Below, in pieces: positions 5,713-12,655 of a stretch of DNA of 13,824 nt. The notes beneath the pieces are model-generated. The model did not search any database. It was given only the letters and a program-made list of their open reading frames with translations, and was not told the DNA's origin. The DNA comes from an uncultured Fimbriimonadales bacterium (lineage in GTDB: Bacteria > Armatimonadota > Fimbriimonadia > Fimbriimonadales > GBS-DC), in the NCBI GenBank assembly GCA_937925775.1, contig CALAMM010000106.1, positions 1 through 13,824 on the forward strand, written 5' to 3'. Numbering within the stretch: the first letter of the stretch is position 1; each line of letters starts with the position of its first letter. Both the position numbers and the translations under genes were made by a program.

Positions 5713-6827
5713 CGCTCGGCTCGCAACCGATACGCCTTTTCGAGCCGCCTCGTCTCAATCGTGCCTCCTGAGCGCACCAACACATAGCGCCGCTTCCAGA
5801 ACAGCAGGGTAACCATCAGTCCTATCGCCAGTCCCAGCACTGCGGCGACGAGCCAGCGTCCGAGCGCGTCGGAGCCGTTCTGCAGCGCCCAGTGGTAAAG
5901 CCCCATGCTCAATCCGCCGCCTGCCACGCCCGCCCAGCGTGCAGGGTTCACAGGCAAGTGCGGCACGCAGTGCGCTAACCCATACCCCAGCATCCCGCCC
6001 AGTGTGATTAGCCCTACGAATCGGGCGAAGCCGTCGCCGAGAAAGCCCAGCCAGCCAAACAGAAGCTGCCCCAGAAAGCCCGCCAGCGCACCGAGCGCGG
6101 CGCCGCCGAGCGCGTTGCCCGCCACACGCCACACTCGGAACTCCGCTCGATCCACCTGCTTGAACAACGCCTGCGGCAGGCGCAATCCCAGCGCGAGCGT
6201 CAGCCCCAGCATCGCGCCCCAGCCGCTCATCACCACCAACGCCCACAAGCCCCGCTCCGCAGGTAAAGGATACCAGTCGCCCACCTCGCGGGGGTCTACA
6301 GTGAGCCGTTCGCTCTCCTCGCCATGGCGCAAACTGCCCTCAAACTCGCGTATGCGCCCGTTCGCGGCAATCCGCAGCGTGTAGCGCGTGGGGTCAGGTG
6401 CGCCGTGATTCGCATAGTGATGCACATAGACCGTGTACGCGCCTTCGGGCGCACTGCCCGGTTGCCAGTAGATGTTCTCCACAGGGCGGTTGGTCGCACG
6501 CAGGGGGTCGGCGTTCGCATCCACATCCAGCTCGCCGCCCGTGGGGCTACGCCGCTGGCGATACCAGATATGGTTGCCTGCAGGGTCGATCACATGCAGG
6601 TCCAAGTCGTTGCGGTTGTTCCAAGCCAGCGAGAATTGCGGGTCGCCCATTTGCGCACCTGCCTGCTCCAAGCGTTCGACAATCTCGTCGCTGGCTTCGA
6701 ACAGCAGCACGCGATTGCCCGCCAGGAGCGCAGGTGTGTTCAGGGCGTTGAAGAGCGCGTTCCCGCTTAGCGCGGTGAGCAGGGCAACCGTTAGCCCTAT
6801 CGCCCCGAATAGCACGCGCACGCCCAT
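5709..6827 (-). CDS. DUF2135 (YfaP-like) domain protein with duplicated glycine-rich membrane domain
   Basis: 372 residues, last gene of a three-gene leftward operon. One N-terminal membrane helix (about 5-27) is followed by an extracytoplasmic beta domain (about 60-165) of the DUF2135/YfaP type: 'LAWNNRNDLDLHVIDPAGNHIWY' (key acidic residues Asp74, Asp76, Asp81), 'SPTGGELDVDAN' (94-105), 'ENIYW' (117-121), 'PEGAYTVYVHHYANHG' (127-142). The C-terminal half has about five hydrophobic segments (194-214, 236-258, 266-285, 297-313, 324-343) rich in GxxxG; 234-285 and 299-343 look like two copies of one unit ending 'aR.vg...LG..iG'. A basic tail (345-372) would be cytoplasmic. ATG at 6827 is preceded by GAGGT that overlaps the end of the upstream gene (3-bp gap). 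Function unknown; DUF2135 proteins often occur with vWA proteins, as here. Confidence 0.8.
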   Translation of the reverse strand: MGVRVLFGAIGLTVALLTALSGNALFNALNTPALLAGNRVLLFEASDEIVERLEQAGAQMGDPQFSLAWNNRNDLDLHVIDPAGNHIWYRQRRSPTGGELDVDANADPLRATNRPVENIYWQPGSAPEGAYTVYVHHYANHGAPDPTRYTLRIAANGRIREFEGSLRHGEESERLTVDPREVGDWYPLPAERGLWALVVMSGWGAMLGLTLALGLRLPQALFKQVDRAEFRVWRVAGNALGGAALGALAGFLGQLLFGWLGFLGDGFARFVGLITLGGMLGYGLAHCVPHLPVNPARWAGVAGGGLSMGLYHWALQNGSDALGRWLVAAVLGLAIGLMVTLLFWKRRYVLVRSGGTIETRRLEKAYRLRAER

Positions 6828-6830
6828 CGT

Positions 6831-8435
6831 TTACCTCTGAAACAGCGCTTTGATGCGCTGAAGGAGCGTTTCGCCCTGCGGGCGGCGGCTGTGGAACCGC
6901 CCATCGCGGCGTATGCCATCCAGCGCGTAAGGCGCACGCTCTCGCCTCAACTGCTCCACCAGCGATTCCCAGTAGTCACGGAACCGCTGCGTGCTGCCGA
7001 TGCATTCCGTGCGAGCGGAGTCGAGGCGCGTTGCAATCTGCTCCAGTTGCTGCGTGAGCCAGTCGCGTCGCTCGTAGAGGTTCTGCACTACCTGCGCTTT
7101 CACGAAAGCGCTCTGCACGGCAGGCTCCCCGCGCCGCTGCTCCATATGCTTCCGGTGCAGGTAGGTGATTCGCGCCTCGCGCTGGCGGATTTCCGGCTCG
7201 CGCCAGCCCTTAACCGATTTGTAGACAATGTAAGGCGCGCTGATAATCAGCCCTGCGATGAAGAAAAGCCAGATCGGAACCGCTGCGCTTTCGAGGGCGC
7301 CGATGAGCTGCGCTTCGCTGCGTCGCTCCTCGTAGAGCATAAGGAGACCCAGCGCGTCTACAGTCGCGATAGCGATGGTCAGCATGAAGATTACGATGAT
7401 AAAGAACGCTAAGCGCCACGCGGAGCGCATGGAGGGAAACGGCTTCTTGGTATCGAGCGCGTCGCGCTGTTCGCTGGCTTGCGCCGCCGAGGATGCCAGC
7501 GAATACGCCGTGTTGCCCACCAGCTTCTCCACAAACAGACCGATAATCGCCGCGAGCACCACCAGCCACAGGCTCTCACCCCTCTGGATCACCTTGAGGC
7601 TCAACAGCCCTACAATCACGCCGAGATTGACGCCGAGCAACAGCCCTGCCGCCAGTGGCGCGGCAAGCTCAAACACCCACTGCCCCACAGTGTTCCAAAC
7701 GGAGCCGCGGGATGACACGGGCGCAACGCCCTGCTCGCCGCAGACCTCGTCATCGGAGGCGAAATCGTTCTGCAACGCGCGTTCTACCAAGCGCGGGCTA
7801 ATCGGCTCAGGGGCGGGCGGGACTTTGGAGCGCTTTTTCGGTTTGGGCGGTTCTGGGATGGGGATTTTCGCCTGCGCCATCGCTTCTATGAACTCCGCCT
7901 GCGCTTTCTCGATATCCCTCTGGACCTGCTCAAGCTCCTCAGTATACTTCTCGCGTCGCGGCTCCAGCTCGTGGCGCAGCGATTCGTACTGCGTGGCGGG
8001 GATTTTAACCCACTGGGTGTAGTTCATCCGCAGTTCGCCCGCTTCCACCTCGTAGCCTGCATAGCGCAGGTACGACTCCATCTGAATCACGACGCGCTCT
8101 GCGTCGGCTAACCTCTGGTTCACCAGCAGGGGTGTATCGTGAAACACCTCCTTGTCCAACGGCAAGTGCCAGTAGGGAGCTGTGTCGTGATAGGGTTCAA
8201 GCAGTGGGCTGGGCGTTACGGGCGTAGGAGGCGTTACGGGCGCAGGCGTCGCTTCCTGCTCAGTTGCCTGCACAGGAGGCATTTCGCTCACTTGCCCGTT
8301 GGAAGGTGCCTCTTCCCCCGCCGAGGGCGTCGCGTGGGAATCGGGCGTCAGAAAATGTGCCGCAGCATGGATCGCGTCTAACCCTTCATTAGGGCGGTGT
8401 TCCTCCGGATCTTCTTCATTAGGGTGGTGTACCAT
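6831..8435 (-). CDS. Multi-pass membrane protein with coiled-coil arms, function unknown
   Basis: 534 residues, middle gene of the vWA operon; no family recognised. Layout: a disordered acidic and Pro/Thr-rich N-terminus (1-88) starting with a short repeated 'HHPNEE/HRPNEG'; a predicted coiled coil (about 103-188, 'NQRLADAERVVIQMESYL', 'EPRREKYTEELEQVQRDIEKAQ'); a Pro/Lys linker (190-212, 'PIPEPPKPKKRSKVPPAPEP'); about four hydrophobic segments (254-283, 289-308, 340-366, 386-406); then a second charged coiled coil (about 412-500) and a basic C-terminus. With four helices both arms would be on the same, probably cytoplasmic, side. Such a plan suits a scaffold linking a membrane complex to the cytoplasm (inference). 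Start ATG at 8435 has GAGGTG 8 nt upstream, which overlaps the stop of the preceding vWA gene (12-bp gap), suggesting translational coupling. Confidence 0.75.
   Translation of the reverse strand: MVHHPNEEDPEEHRPNEGLDAIHAAAHFLTPDSHATPSAGEEAPSNGQVSEMPPVQATEQEATPAPVTPPTPVTPSPLLEPYHDTAPYWHLPLDKEVFHDTPLLVNQRLADAERVVIQMESYLRYAGYEVEAGELRMNYTQWVKIPATQYESLRHELEPRREKYTEELEQVQRDIEKAQAEFIEAMAQAKIPIPEPPKPKKRSKVPPAPEPISPRLVERALQNDFASDDEVCGEQGVAPVSSRGSVWNTVGQWVFELAAPLAAGLLLGVNLGVIVGLLSLKVIQRGESLWLVVLAAIIGLFVEKLVGNTAYSLASSAAQASEQRDALDTKKPFPSMRSAWRLAFFIIVIFMLTIAIATVDALGLLMLYEERRSEAQLIGALESAAVPIWLFFIAGLIISAPYIVYKSVKGWREPEIRQREARITYLHRKHMEQRRGEPAVQSAFVKAQVVQNLYERRDWLTQQLEQIATRLDSARTECIGSTQRFRDYWESLVEQLRRERAPYALDGIRRDGRFHSRRPQGETLLQRIKALFQR
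8384..8430 (-). repeat. Imperfect 17-bp direct repeat at the start of the coiled-coil membrane protein gene
   Basis: Two copies of CTTCATTAGGGYGGTGT (8384-8400 and 8414-8430), differing at one base and 30 bp apart start to start, encode the paired 'HHPNEE' and 'HRPNEG' near the N-terminus. The 30-bp period preserves the frame, as expected from a small in-gene duplication in a disordered region. Confidence 0.6.
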
Positions 8436-8447
8436 CGGCTCTTCACC

Positions 8448-9155
8448 TCACCGTTCCAACGATTGCAGGTGTTCCTTGAGGCGGTTCAGCGTGTCGAGCG
8501 CGTCCGTCTCGCCGAACACGAACAGTTTACCTGCCTCGCGCAAAGGGGCATAGTAGTGGTTCTCGACGGAAGCACGGTATTTGTTCAGCACGGGACCGAC
8601 CACCACCGCGACGACCTGGGAATCCTGCGCCAGTTGCGCGGCTATCGCCCGTGTCTCCGCCTCTGAGTGGCATTCGCCGTCTGTAAACAGGCACAGCAAG
8701 GCTTTGCGCTCGCGATGCTGCTGCTGGTAGCGCAGGAAATCCTGCATCACTTTGTCGGGGCGCGTGCCCCACTTGCCCATGTAGTTCTCGATCGTGTCGC
8801 GCGAGACCTTGTTCAACTCGTCCGAGACAATCGGTCGGCCTTCGTGGACAATCTCCATCGTCTCCGCGTAGCGCCAGACTTTGATGGGCGTTCGGGAGGG
8901 CAGCACCGAGTCAATCAATCTTGTCAGAAACCATACCCCACGCTGCTTCTGCTCTTTCGTGACCGACTGGCTGACATCAAACCCCGCCCCGACAAGGAGC
9001 GGTGTTCGAAGCGACTGCCCCTGACTATAACGCCACACCCACCAGCCTGCAAGCGCAATCACCAGCAGTATGACGACAAACAGTATCCCGGAAAGCAGTG
9101 TGTTCTGCGCATCCCCCTCGTAACTGCGTCCGCGTGTTCCCATACCTCGCGACAT
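8448..9155 (-). CDS. Membrane-anchored vWA-domain protein
   Basis: 235 residues, first gene of the leftward operon. A polar N-terminus with Arg/Gly (1-19) precedes one hydrophobic anchor (about 20-41, LLSGILFVVILLVIALAGWW). The vWA domain follows (about 52-235): 'PLLVGAGFDVSQSV' gives the MIDAS DxSxS at Asp60, Ser62, Ser64; 'WGTRPDKVM' supplies Thr131 and 'LCLFTDGE' Asp159, so the metal site looks complete. No extra domain is present. The ATG at 9155 has a strong AGGAGG 5 nt upstream. A -10 TATAAT on the same strand lies about 90 bp upstream, giving a long leader with hairpins and direct repeats. It is probably the ligand-binding or regulatory subunit of a complex with the two following membrane proteins (inference from operon structure). 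The absence of a signal peptidase site suggests it stays anchored. Confidence 0.85.
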   Translation of the reverse strand: MSRGMGTRGRSYEGDAQNTLLSGILFVVILLVIALAGWWVWRYSQGQSLRTPLLVGAGFDVSQSVTKEQKQRGVWFLTRLIDSVLPSRTPIKVWRYAETMEIVHEGRPIVSDELNKVSRDTIENYMGKWGTRPDKVMQDFLRYQQQHRERKALLCLFTDGECHSEAETRAIAAQLAQDSQVVAVVVGPVLNKYRASVENHYYAPLREAGKLFVFGETDALDTLNRLKEHLQSLER

Positions 9156-9183
9156 AGTTGCCTCCTTCTGCTCATACGAGTAT

Positions 9184-9252
9184 TCTCTCAGGAGAGTTCC
9201 CTAAGGAACAGGCAATTTGGGTGATTCGACTCCCCCTGCACAGGCAATTATA
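9184..9252 (-). promoter_or_regulatory. Promoter and structured leader of the vWA operon
   Basis: In the 125-bp gap between queF and the vWA gene, the - strand has TATAAT (complement of 9247-9252) as a -10 with no convincing -35. A 10-bp direct repeat, ACAGGCAATT on + (9208-9217 and 9240-9249), occurs 32 bp apart, the outer copy overlapping the -10. Further into the leader are two small inverted repeats: GTTCC-CTAA-GGAAC (9196-9209) and CTCT-CAGG-AGAG (9185-9196). No U-run follows either, so they are not typical terminators. A repressor or RNA-based control is possible but unproven. Confidence 0.45.
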
Positions 9253-9280
9253 CACCACCTTTCGAAGATTTCCTGCTCGT

Positions 9281-9691
9281 TTACTCTTGTATCTTCCTGA
9301 TGGCTTCCGCTTCGAGTTCGATCCCGCCGCGTGCGTACTGCTTCACGACAACGCGGATAAAGCGTGGCTGTAATGCCTCGAACAGGTCGTCGGCGATACG
9401 CGCTGCCAGCGACTCGCAATATGCACCTTCGTCTCGGAACGCCCACAGGTAGAACTTGAACGCTTTGGACTCAAGGCATAGACGATTCGGTTCATACTCA
9501 ACGATGACTTCGCCAAAGTCGGGTTGTCCTGTGCGCGGGCAGACGGCAGTGAACTCCTTAGCGTGCAGGCGCACGCGCTGCACGGGCGGTGCAGGGAACG
9601 CCTCCTGCTTGATTGCCTGAATTGCTTCCTCGATGCTCTTGGGACGGGGCATCGGGCCTGAACGGGGCAGGTAGTAGTCCACCTTTGTCAT
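9281..9691 (-). CDS. queF: NADPH-dependent 7-cyano-7-deazaguanine reductase QueF (unimodular)
   Basis: 136 residues; reduces preQ0 to preQ1 in queuosine biosynthesis, in the cytoplasm, a member of the tunneling-fold (T-fold) superfamily. Diagnostic are the nucleophile Cys51 in 'FTAVCPRTGQPDFGEV' (with Asp58 as the expected proton donor) and the QueF motif 'LESKAFKFYL' (73-82), which binds NADPH. The usual 'FHE' after it is here 'YCE' (91-93): Glu93 is kept while the common His is Cys92; other residues occur there in some homologues. The ATG at 9691 (MTKVDYYLP) is chosen because the longer reading from 9874 would run through ruvB's start. The leader is almost absent: TACACT (complement of 9701-9706) and TATAAA (9696-9701) are the only -10 candidates. 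It diverges from ruvB across 40 bp. No queC, queD or queE is present here, so the other preQ0 genes must be elsewhere or preQ0 salvaged. Confidence 0.95.
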   Translation of the reverse strand: MTKVDYYLPRSGPMPRPKSIEEAIQAIKQEAFPAPPVQRVRLHAKEFTAVCPRTGQPDFGEVIVEYEPNRLCLESKAFKFYLWAFRDEGAYCESLAARIADDLFEALQPRFIRVVVKQYARGGIELEAEAIRKIQE

Positions 9692-9695
9692 AGCG

Positions 9696-9722
9696 TTTAT
9701 AGTGTACCGCAACGGGTAGAAT
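9696..9722. promoter_or_regulatory. Divergent queF/ruvB promoter gap
   Basis: Only 40 bp separate the two start codons. For ruvB (+) the -10 candidate TAGAAT is at 9717-9722, predicting a start near 9729 and a leader of about 3 nt before ATG 9732. For queF (-) the candidate TACACT (complement of 9701-9706) predicts a start near 9694, again about 3 nt before its ATG. A -35-like TTTATA (9696-9701) for ruvB is weak. Neither gene has a Shine-Dalgarno, so both mRNAs look leaderless or nearly so. Confidence 0.4.
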
Positions 9723-9731
9723 TCGGTGGAC

Positions 9732-10775
9732 ATGCCCAAGCACGAGTCGCCCACTCGGATTGTAGACCCGACGCGCCACTTAGAGGAGGCGTCGAGCGAA
9801 GCGACGCTGCGCCCCCAACGCCTGAGCGAGTTCATCGGGCAGCAGCAGCTCAAGGAGAACTTGAGCGTGTTCATTCAGGCAGCGCGCGGGCGCGGCGAGG
9901 CGTTAGACCATGTCTTGCTTTTCGGCCCGCCCGGCTTGGGCAAGACGACGATTGCGACCATCATCGCCAACGAGATGGGCGTACCGATTCACATCACCTC
10001 AGGCCCCGCGATCGAGCGTCCGGGCGACCTTGCGGCGATCCTGACCAGCATGGAACCGGGGCAGGTGCTGTTTATTGACGAGATTCATCGGCTTGCCCGA
10101 CCTGTGGAAGAGGTGCTGTACCCTGCGATGGAGGATTTCCAGATCGACATCGTGCTGGGCAAGGGTGCGGGGGCGCGCTCGCTGCGGTTAGACCTGCCAC
10201 CCTTCACGGTGGTGGGCGCGACCACCCGCGCGGGATTGCTCACCTCGCCCCTGCGCGACCGATTCGGCATCGTGCATTACTTCCAGCTCTACACATCCGA
10301 AGAGCTGGCGCAGATTGTCCGCCGCTCGGCGCGGATTCTGCAGACCGCGATTGAGGAGTCGGCTGTCGAGGAGATAGCCAAACGCTCGCGTGGCACGCCC
10401 CGCATAGCGAACCGTCTGCTGCGGCGCGTGCGCGACTTCGCCCAAGTGCTGGGCACAGGCGTCATCACGCTGGAAATCACTCAGGACGCGCTCCAGCGGC
10501 TCGGCGTGGACCCGCTGGGGCTGGACGAGATGGATCACAAAATCTTGCGCACGCTCATCGAAAAGTTCGGCGGGGGGCCCGTGGGGCTGGACACGCTCGC
10601 CGCCGCCATTCAGGAAGACGCGGGCACAATAGAAGATATGTATGAGCCGTTCTTGATGCAGCTGGGCTTCCTGCAGCGCACTTCGCGCGGGCGTATCGCC
10701 ACGCCGCACGCCTACGCGCACCTGGGCATCGCGGCGCCAGGAATCGCGATTCAGCCGCCGCTGGAACTGGAGTAG
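9732..10775 (+). CDS. ruvB: Holliday junction branch-migration ATPase RuvB
   Basis: 347 residues from ATG 9732; a GTG at 9726 adds two residues and is less likely because the proposed transcription start is downstream of it. RuvB is the hexameric AAA+ motor that, with RuvA, drives branch migration of Holliday junctions. Seen are 'LRPQRLSEFIGQQQLKENL' (26-44), Walker A 'FGPPGLGKTT' (64-73), Walker B 'VLFIDEIHRL' (112-121), sensor 1 'GATTRAG' (162-168), the arginine-finger region 'SPLRDRFG' (172-179), then the lid and C-terminal winged helix ('GGPVGLDTLAAAIQEDAGTIEDMYEPFLMQLGFLQRTSRGR'), ending with a short extension. Length and all motifs are normal. It converges on holB with a 29-bp gap and is not next to ruvA or ruvC in this window. 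Confidence 0.98.
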   Translation: MPKHESPTRIVDPTRHLEEASSEATLRPQRLSEFIGQQQLKENLSVFIQAARGRGEALDHVLLFGPPGLGKTTIATIIANEMGVPIHITSGPAIERPGDLAAILTSMEPGQVLFIDEIHRLARPVEEVLYPAMEDFQIDIVLGKGAGARSLRLDLPPFTVVGATTRAGLLTSPLRDRFGIVHYFQLYTSEELAQIVRRSARILQTAIEESAVEEIAKRSRGTPRIANRLLRRVRDFAQVLGTGVITLEITQDALQRLGVDPLGLDEMDHKILRTLIEKFGGGPVGLDTLAAAIQEDAGTIEDMYEPFLMQLGFLQRTSRGRIATPHAYAHLGIAAPGIAIQPPLELE

Positions 10776-10804
10776 CGTTCCCCAGCCTGTGCCCCTCCAC
10801 TCTC

Positions 10805-11878
10805 TCAACCCGCCCGCAGCAACTGAATAAACAGATGCTCCGTCACGATTTGCGCGTTCGCGTTGCCGAGGATGGCGCGGCGGGCTTCCGTGATGCTCTG
10901 CAGGTCGCGCTGCCGCTCGGCGGGGGCGAAACGACGGGCGAGCTGGCTGAGCGACTGTCGGTGTGAGGCGAAGCGCAGGCTGGCGTTGGGATAGTTGAGC
11001 GCGAGGCTGTCGCGATACCACTGAATCAGATATTCCAGTCCCAGCGCGAGCGCGGCGCGAGGGGAGCGCTCCTCCGTTCCGCCCTCCAACGCTTTGCACG
11101 CCTCGCGGAACTCATAAGCGAGACGCAGCGCCTCCTCCAGCGACGCGACACCCAGCCGTGCGAAGAGGCTCAGCAGCTTCTGCAGCGCGTCCAGCTCGTT
11201 GTGCGCCTGTCGGCCTTTGCCCTCCGATTCAGGGCTTTGCAACGCCTGCGCCCAGCGTATCGCACGCCCAATCGCTCCCTCCGAGAACTCCGCAATCGTT
11301 CGAAGGGTCTCCTCAGGCAGCTCGAAACGCGATTTCAGCCGCTGCAAGACGCTCTCGGTGGTCAACACGCCCAGCCGCACGATTCGGCAACGCGAGAGGA
11401 TGGTCGGCAAGAGCAGGTCGCTGGCGGGCGCGGTGAGGATAAAGTGATACAGCGGGGGCGGCTCCTCGAGCGTTTTGAGCAGGGCGTTCGCGGCGGCAGG
11501 GTTCAACCGATGCGCCTCCTCTATAATCACGAAACGCAAGGGCGCAACGGCAGGCGCGAAGCTTGTCCAACCCCGCATCTCGCGCACCGCGTCGATTTTG
11601 ATTTGCTCCGGCTCTGGTTTCAGCACGCGCAGGTCGGGATGCTCGCCCGTGTCCGACCACTTCTGGCACACCAAGCAGGTTTGGCAGTGCCCCTGAGCTG
11701 TGCGTTTGGGGCAGAGCCACGCGGCAGCCAGTGAGCGCGCCAGCGTGCGCTTGCCCACCCCCGCCATGCCCACAATCAGCAGCGACTGCGGCGGGCTGGG
11801 GCGCGTCAACATCTGCTCCAGCGTGCGCCTCAACGGCTCCGGCGCTATAACCACCTCTGAGAAGGGAAGGGGAGCCAC
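10805..11878 (-). CDS. holB: DNA polymerase III delta' subunit (clamp loader)
   Basis: About 357 residues from GTG 11878. It is a clamp-loader subunit that helps place the beta clamp on primed DNA. Seen are a P-loop 'GMAGVGKRTLA' (37-47) in which the residue after Lys is Arg, as in many delta' proteins that do not hydrolyse ATP; a zinc-binding module with Cys56, Cys65, Cys68 and Cys71 ('CQTCLVC'); 'IIEEAHRLNPAAANALLKTLEEPP' (118-141, Walker-B-like then the conserved LEEPP); and the SRC motif at 162-164 ('LSRCRIVRLG'). The C-terminal collar domain is divergent. Start choice is uncertain: an upstream in-frame GTG (11959) would add 27 unrelated-looking residues, and delta' proteins usually begin close to 'F..vigqe..' as here ('FSEVVIAPEPLRRTL'). 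It diverges from the DUF4230 gene and converges on ruvB. Confidence 0.92.
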   Translation of the reverse strand: MAPLPFSEVVIAPEPLRRTLEQMLTRPSPPQSLLIVGMAGVGKRTLARSLAAAWLCPKRTAQGHCQTCLVCQKWSDTGEHPDLRVLKPEPEQIKIDAVREMRGWTSFAPAVAPLRFVIIEEAHRLNPAAANALLKTLEEPPPLYHFILTAPASDLLLPTILSRCRIVRLGVLTTESVLQRLKSRFELPEETLRTIAEFSEGAIGRAIRWAQALQSPESEGKGRQAHNELDALQKLLSLFARLGVASLEEALRLAYEFREACKALEGGTEERSPRAALALGLEYLIQWYRDSLALNYPNASLRFASHRQSLSQLARRFAPAERQRDLQSITEARRAILGNANAQIVTEHLFIQLLRAG

Positions 11879-11966
11879 GACCCATAAGCATACCCTGCGC
11901 CACCGTTCTTTTCGCGTGCCCGACCAGCGAATCGTGAGGGCAGGAACTGAACACCTCACTTCCGAG

Positions 11967-11972
11967 TAAACT
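11967..11972 (+). promoter_or_regulatory. -10-like box abutting the DUF4230 start (leaderless candidate)
   Basis: TAAACT at 11967-11972 matches TANNNT and is followed by only 8 bp before the ATG at 11981, so transcription would begin at or within about 2 nt of the start codon. No -35 and no correctly spaced Shine-Dalgarno are visible; the AAGGG at 11974-11978 is too close to the ATG to serve. Confidence 0.35.
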
Positions 11973-11980
11973 TAAGGGCT

Positions 11981-12649
11981 ATGTGGCTACAGGTGGTATG
12001 GCGTTGGCGTCGCCCGATAGGGCGCGGCGCACGAGTTGTCGGTGTAGGACTCCTCTTGCTACTGGCTTTGGGGTTGCTCACGCGCGAGGCAGGGCGCGAG
12101 TGGCTTCTGGAGCGGTTGCGTGGGCTAACGGCGACCGTGTATCGCACGCAGCCCAGCCCGATTGTCCTCGTGGAGCATCTGCAGGCGATGCAACGCTTGG
12201 AAACAGCGCGGCAGACCACGATGCACGATGTGGCTATCGAAGCCAGCAACGGGCTACCTGTGTGGCTTGCAGGCGAGCGGTTGCGCATGCGCGCCCGCGC
12301 GGAGGTCTCCGCAGGGATCGACTTGGGCAAGTTGAAGCCTGAGCATGTGCAAGTTTCGGGCGGGCGCGTGCGGATTCACCTGCCCGAACCGCAGATTTTC
12401 GACATCGTCATCCGCGAGCAGGGCACAGAGGTCTATCATCGCGAGCGCGGATGGCTGGTTTTCCGTCCCGATAAAGCGATTGAGCAGCGCGCTCGCAATC
12501 AGGTGTGGCTGGAGGCGCGTCAGGCGGCGTTGCAGGGCGAGCTGCTGAGCCGAGCGCGCGCGAACGCCGCCGCCGAGATCGAACGCTTGCTCGCCATGCT
12601 CGGATACGAATCGATACAGGTCGGCTGGCAGACCGCGCAGGCGCAGTGA
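11981..12649 (+). CDS. DUF4230-family membrane-anchored protein
   Basis: 222 residues. A basic N-terminus (MWLQVVWRWRRPIGRGAR) and one hydrophobic helix (about 19-33) anchor it, with the rest probably outside the cytoplasm. The body matches the DUF4230 pattern: 'VEHLQAMQRLETARQT' (64-79), 'LAGERLRMRARAEVSAGIDLGKLKPEHVQVSGGRVRIHLPEPQIF' (97-140), where 'aGiDLs.l...dv.v.g..v.v.LP.p.i' is the family hallmark. A charged amphipathic helix (166-208) ends the protein. The biochemical function of DUF4230 is unknown. The start at 11981 has a TANNNT 8 bp upstream and no SD. The stop lies 6 bp from the convergent psuG stop. Confidence 0.85.
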   Translation: MWLQVVWRWRRPIGRGARVVGVGLLLLLALGLLTREAGREWLLERLRGLTATVYRTQPSPIVLVEHLQAMQRLETARQTTMHDVAIEASNGLPVWLAGERLRMRARAEVSAGIDLGKLKPEHVQVSGGRVRIHLPEPQIFDIVIREQGTEVYHRERGWLVFRPDKAIEQRARNQVWLEARQAALQGELLSRARANAAAEIERLLAMLGYESIQVGWQTAQAQ

Positions 12650-12655
12650 GGCCTC

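Noticed and set aside
9219..9240. T-loop-like GATTCGACTCC suggesting a tRNA end
   Set aside because: The five bases either side of TTCGACT do not pair (GGTGA against CCCCT) and no acceptor, D or anticodon arm can be built around it.
9726..9731. GTG start for ruvB two codons upstream
   Set aside because: The likely -10 TAGAAT (9717-9722) places the transcription start at about 9729, after this GTG; the ATG at 9732 fits better, though the difference is only two residues.
10188..11099. 303-codon open frame on the - strand antisense to ruvB
   Set aside because: It runs across the ruvB 3' end, the gap and part of holB, has Arg/Pro/Ala-rich composition typical of antisense frames in GC-rich DNA, and matches no family; ruvB and holB are certain.
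11879..11959. 27-residue N-terminal extension of holB from GTG 11959
   Set aside because: The added residues (MRCSVPALTIRWSG...) do not resemble delta' N-termini and run into the DUF4230 promoter gap; kept only as an alternative start.
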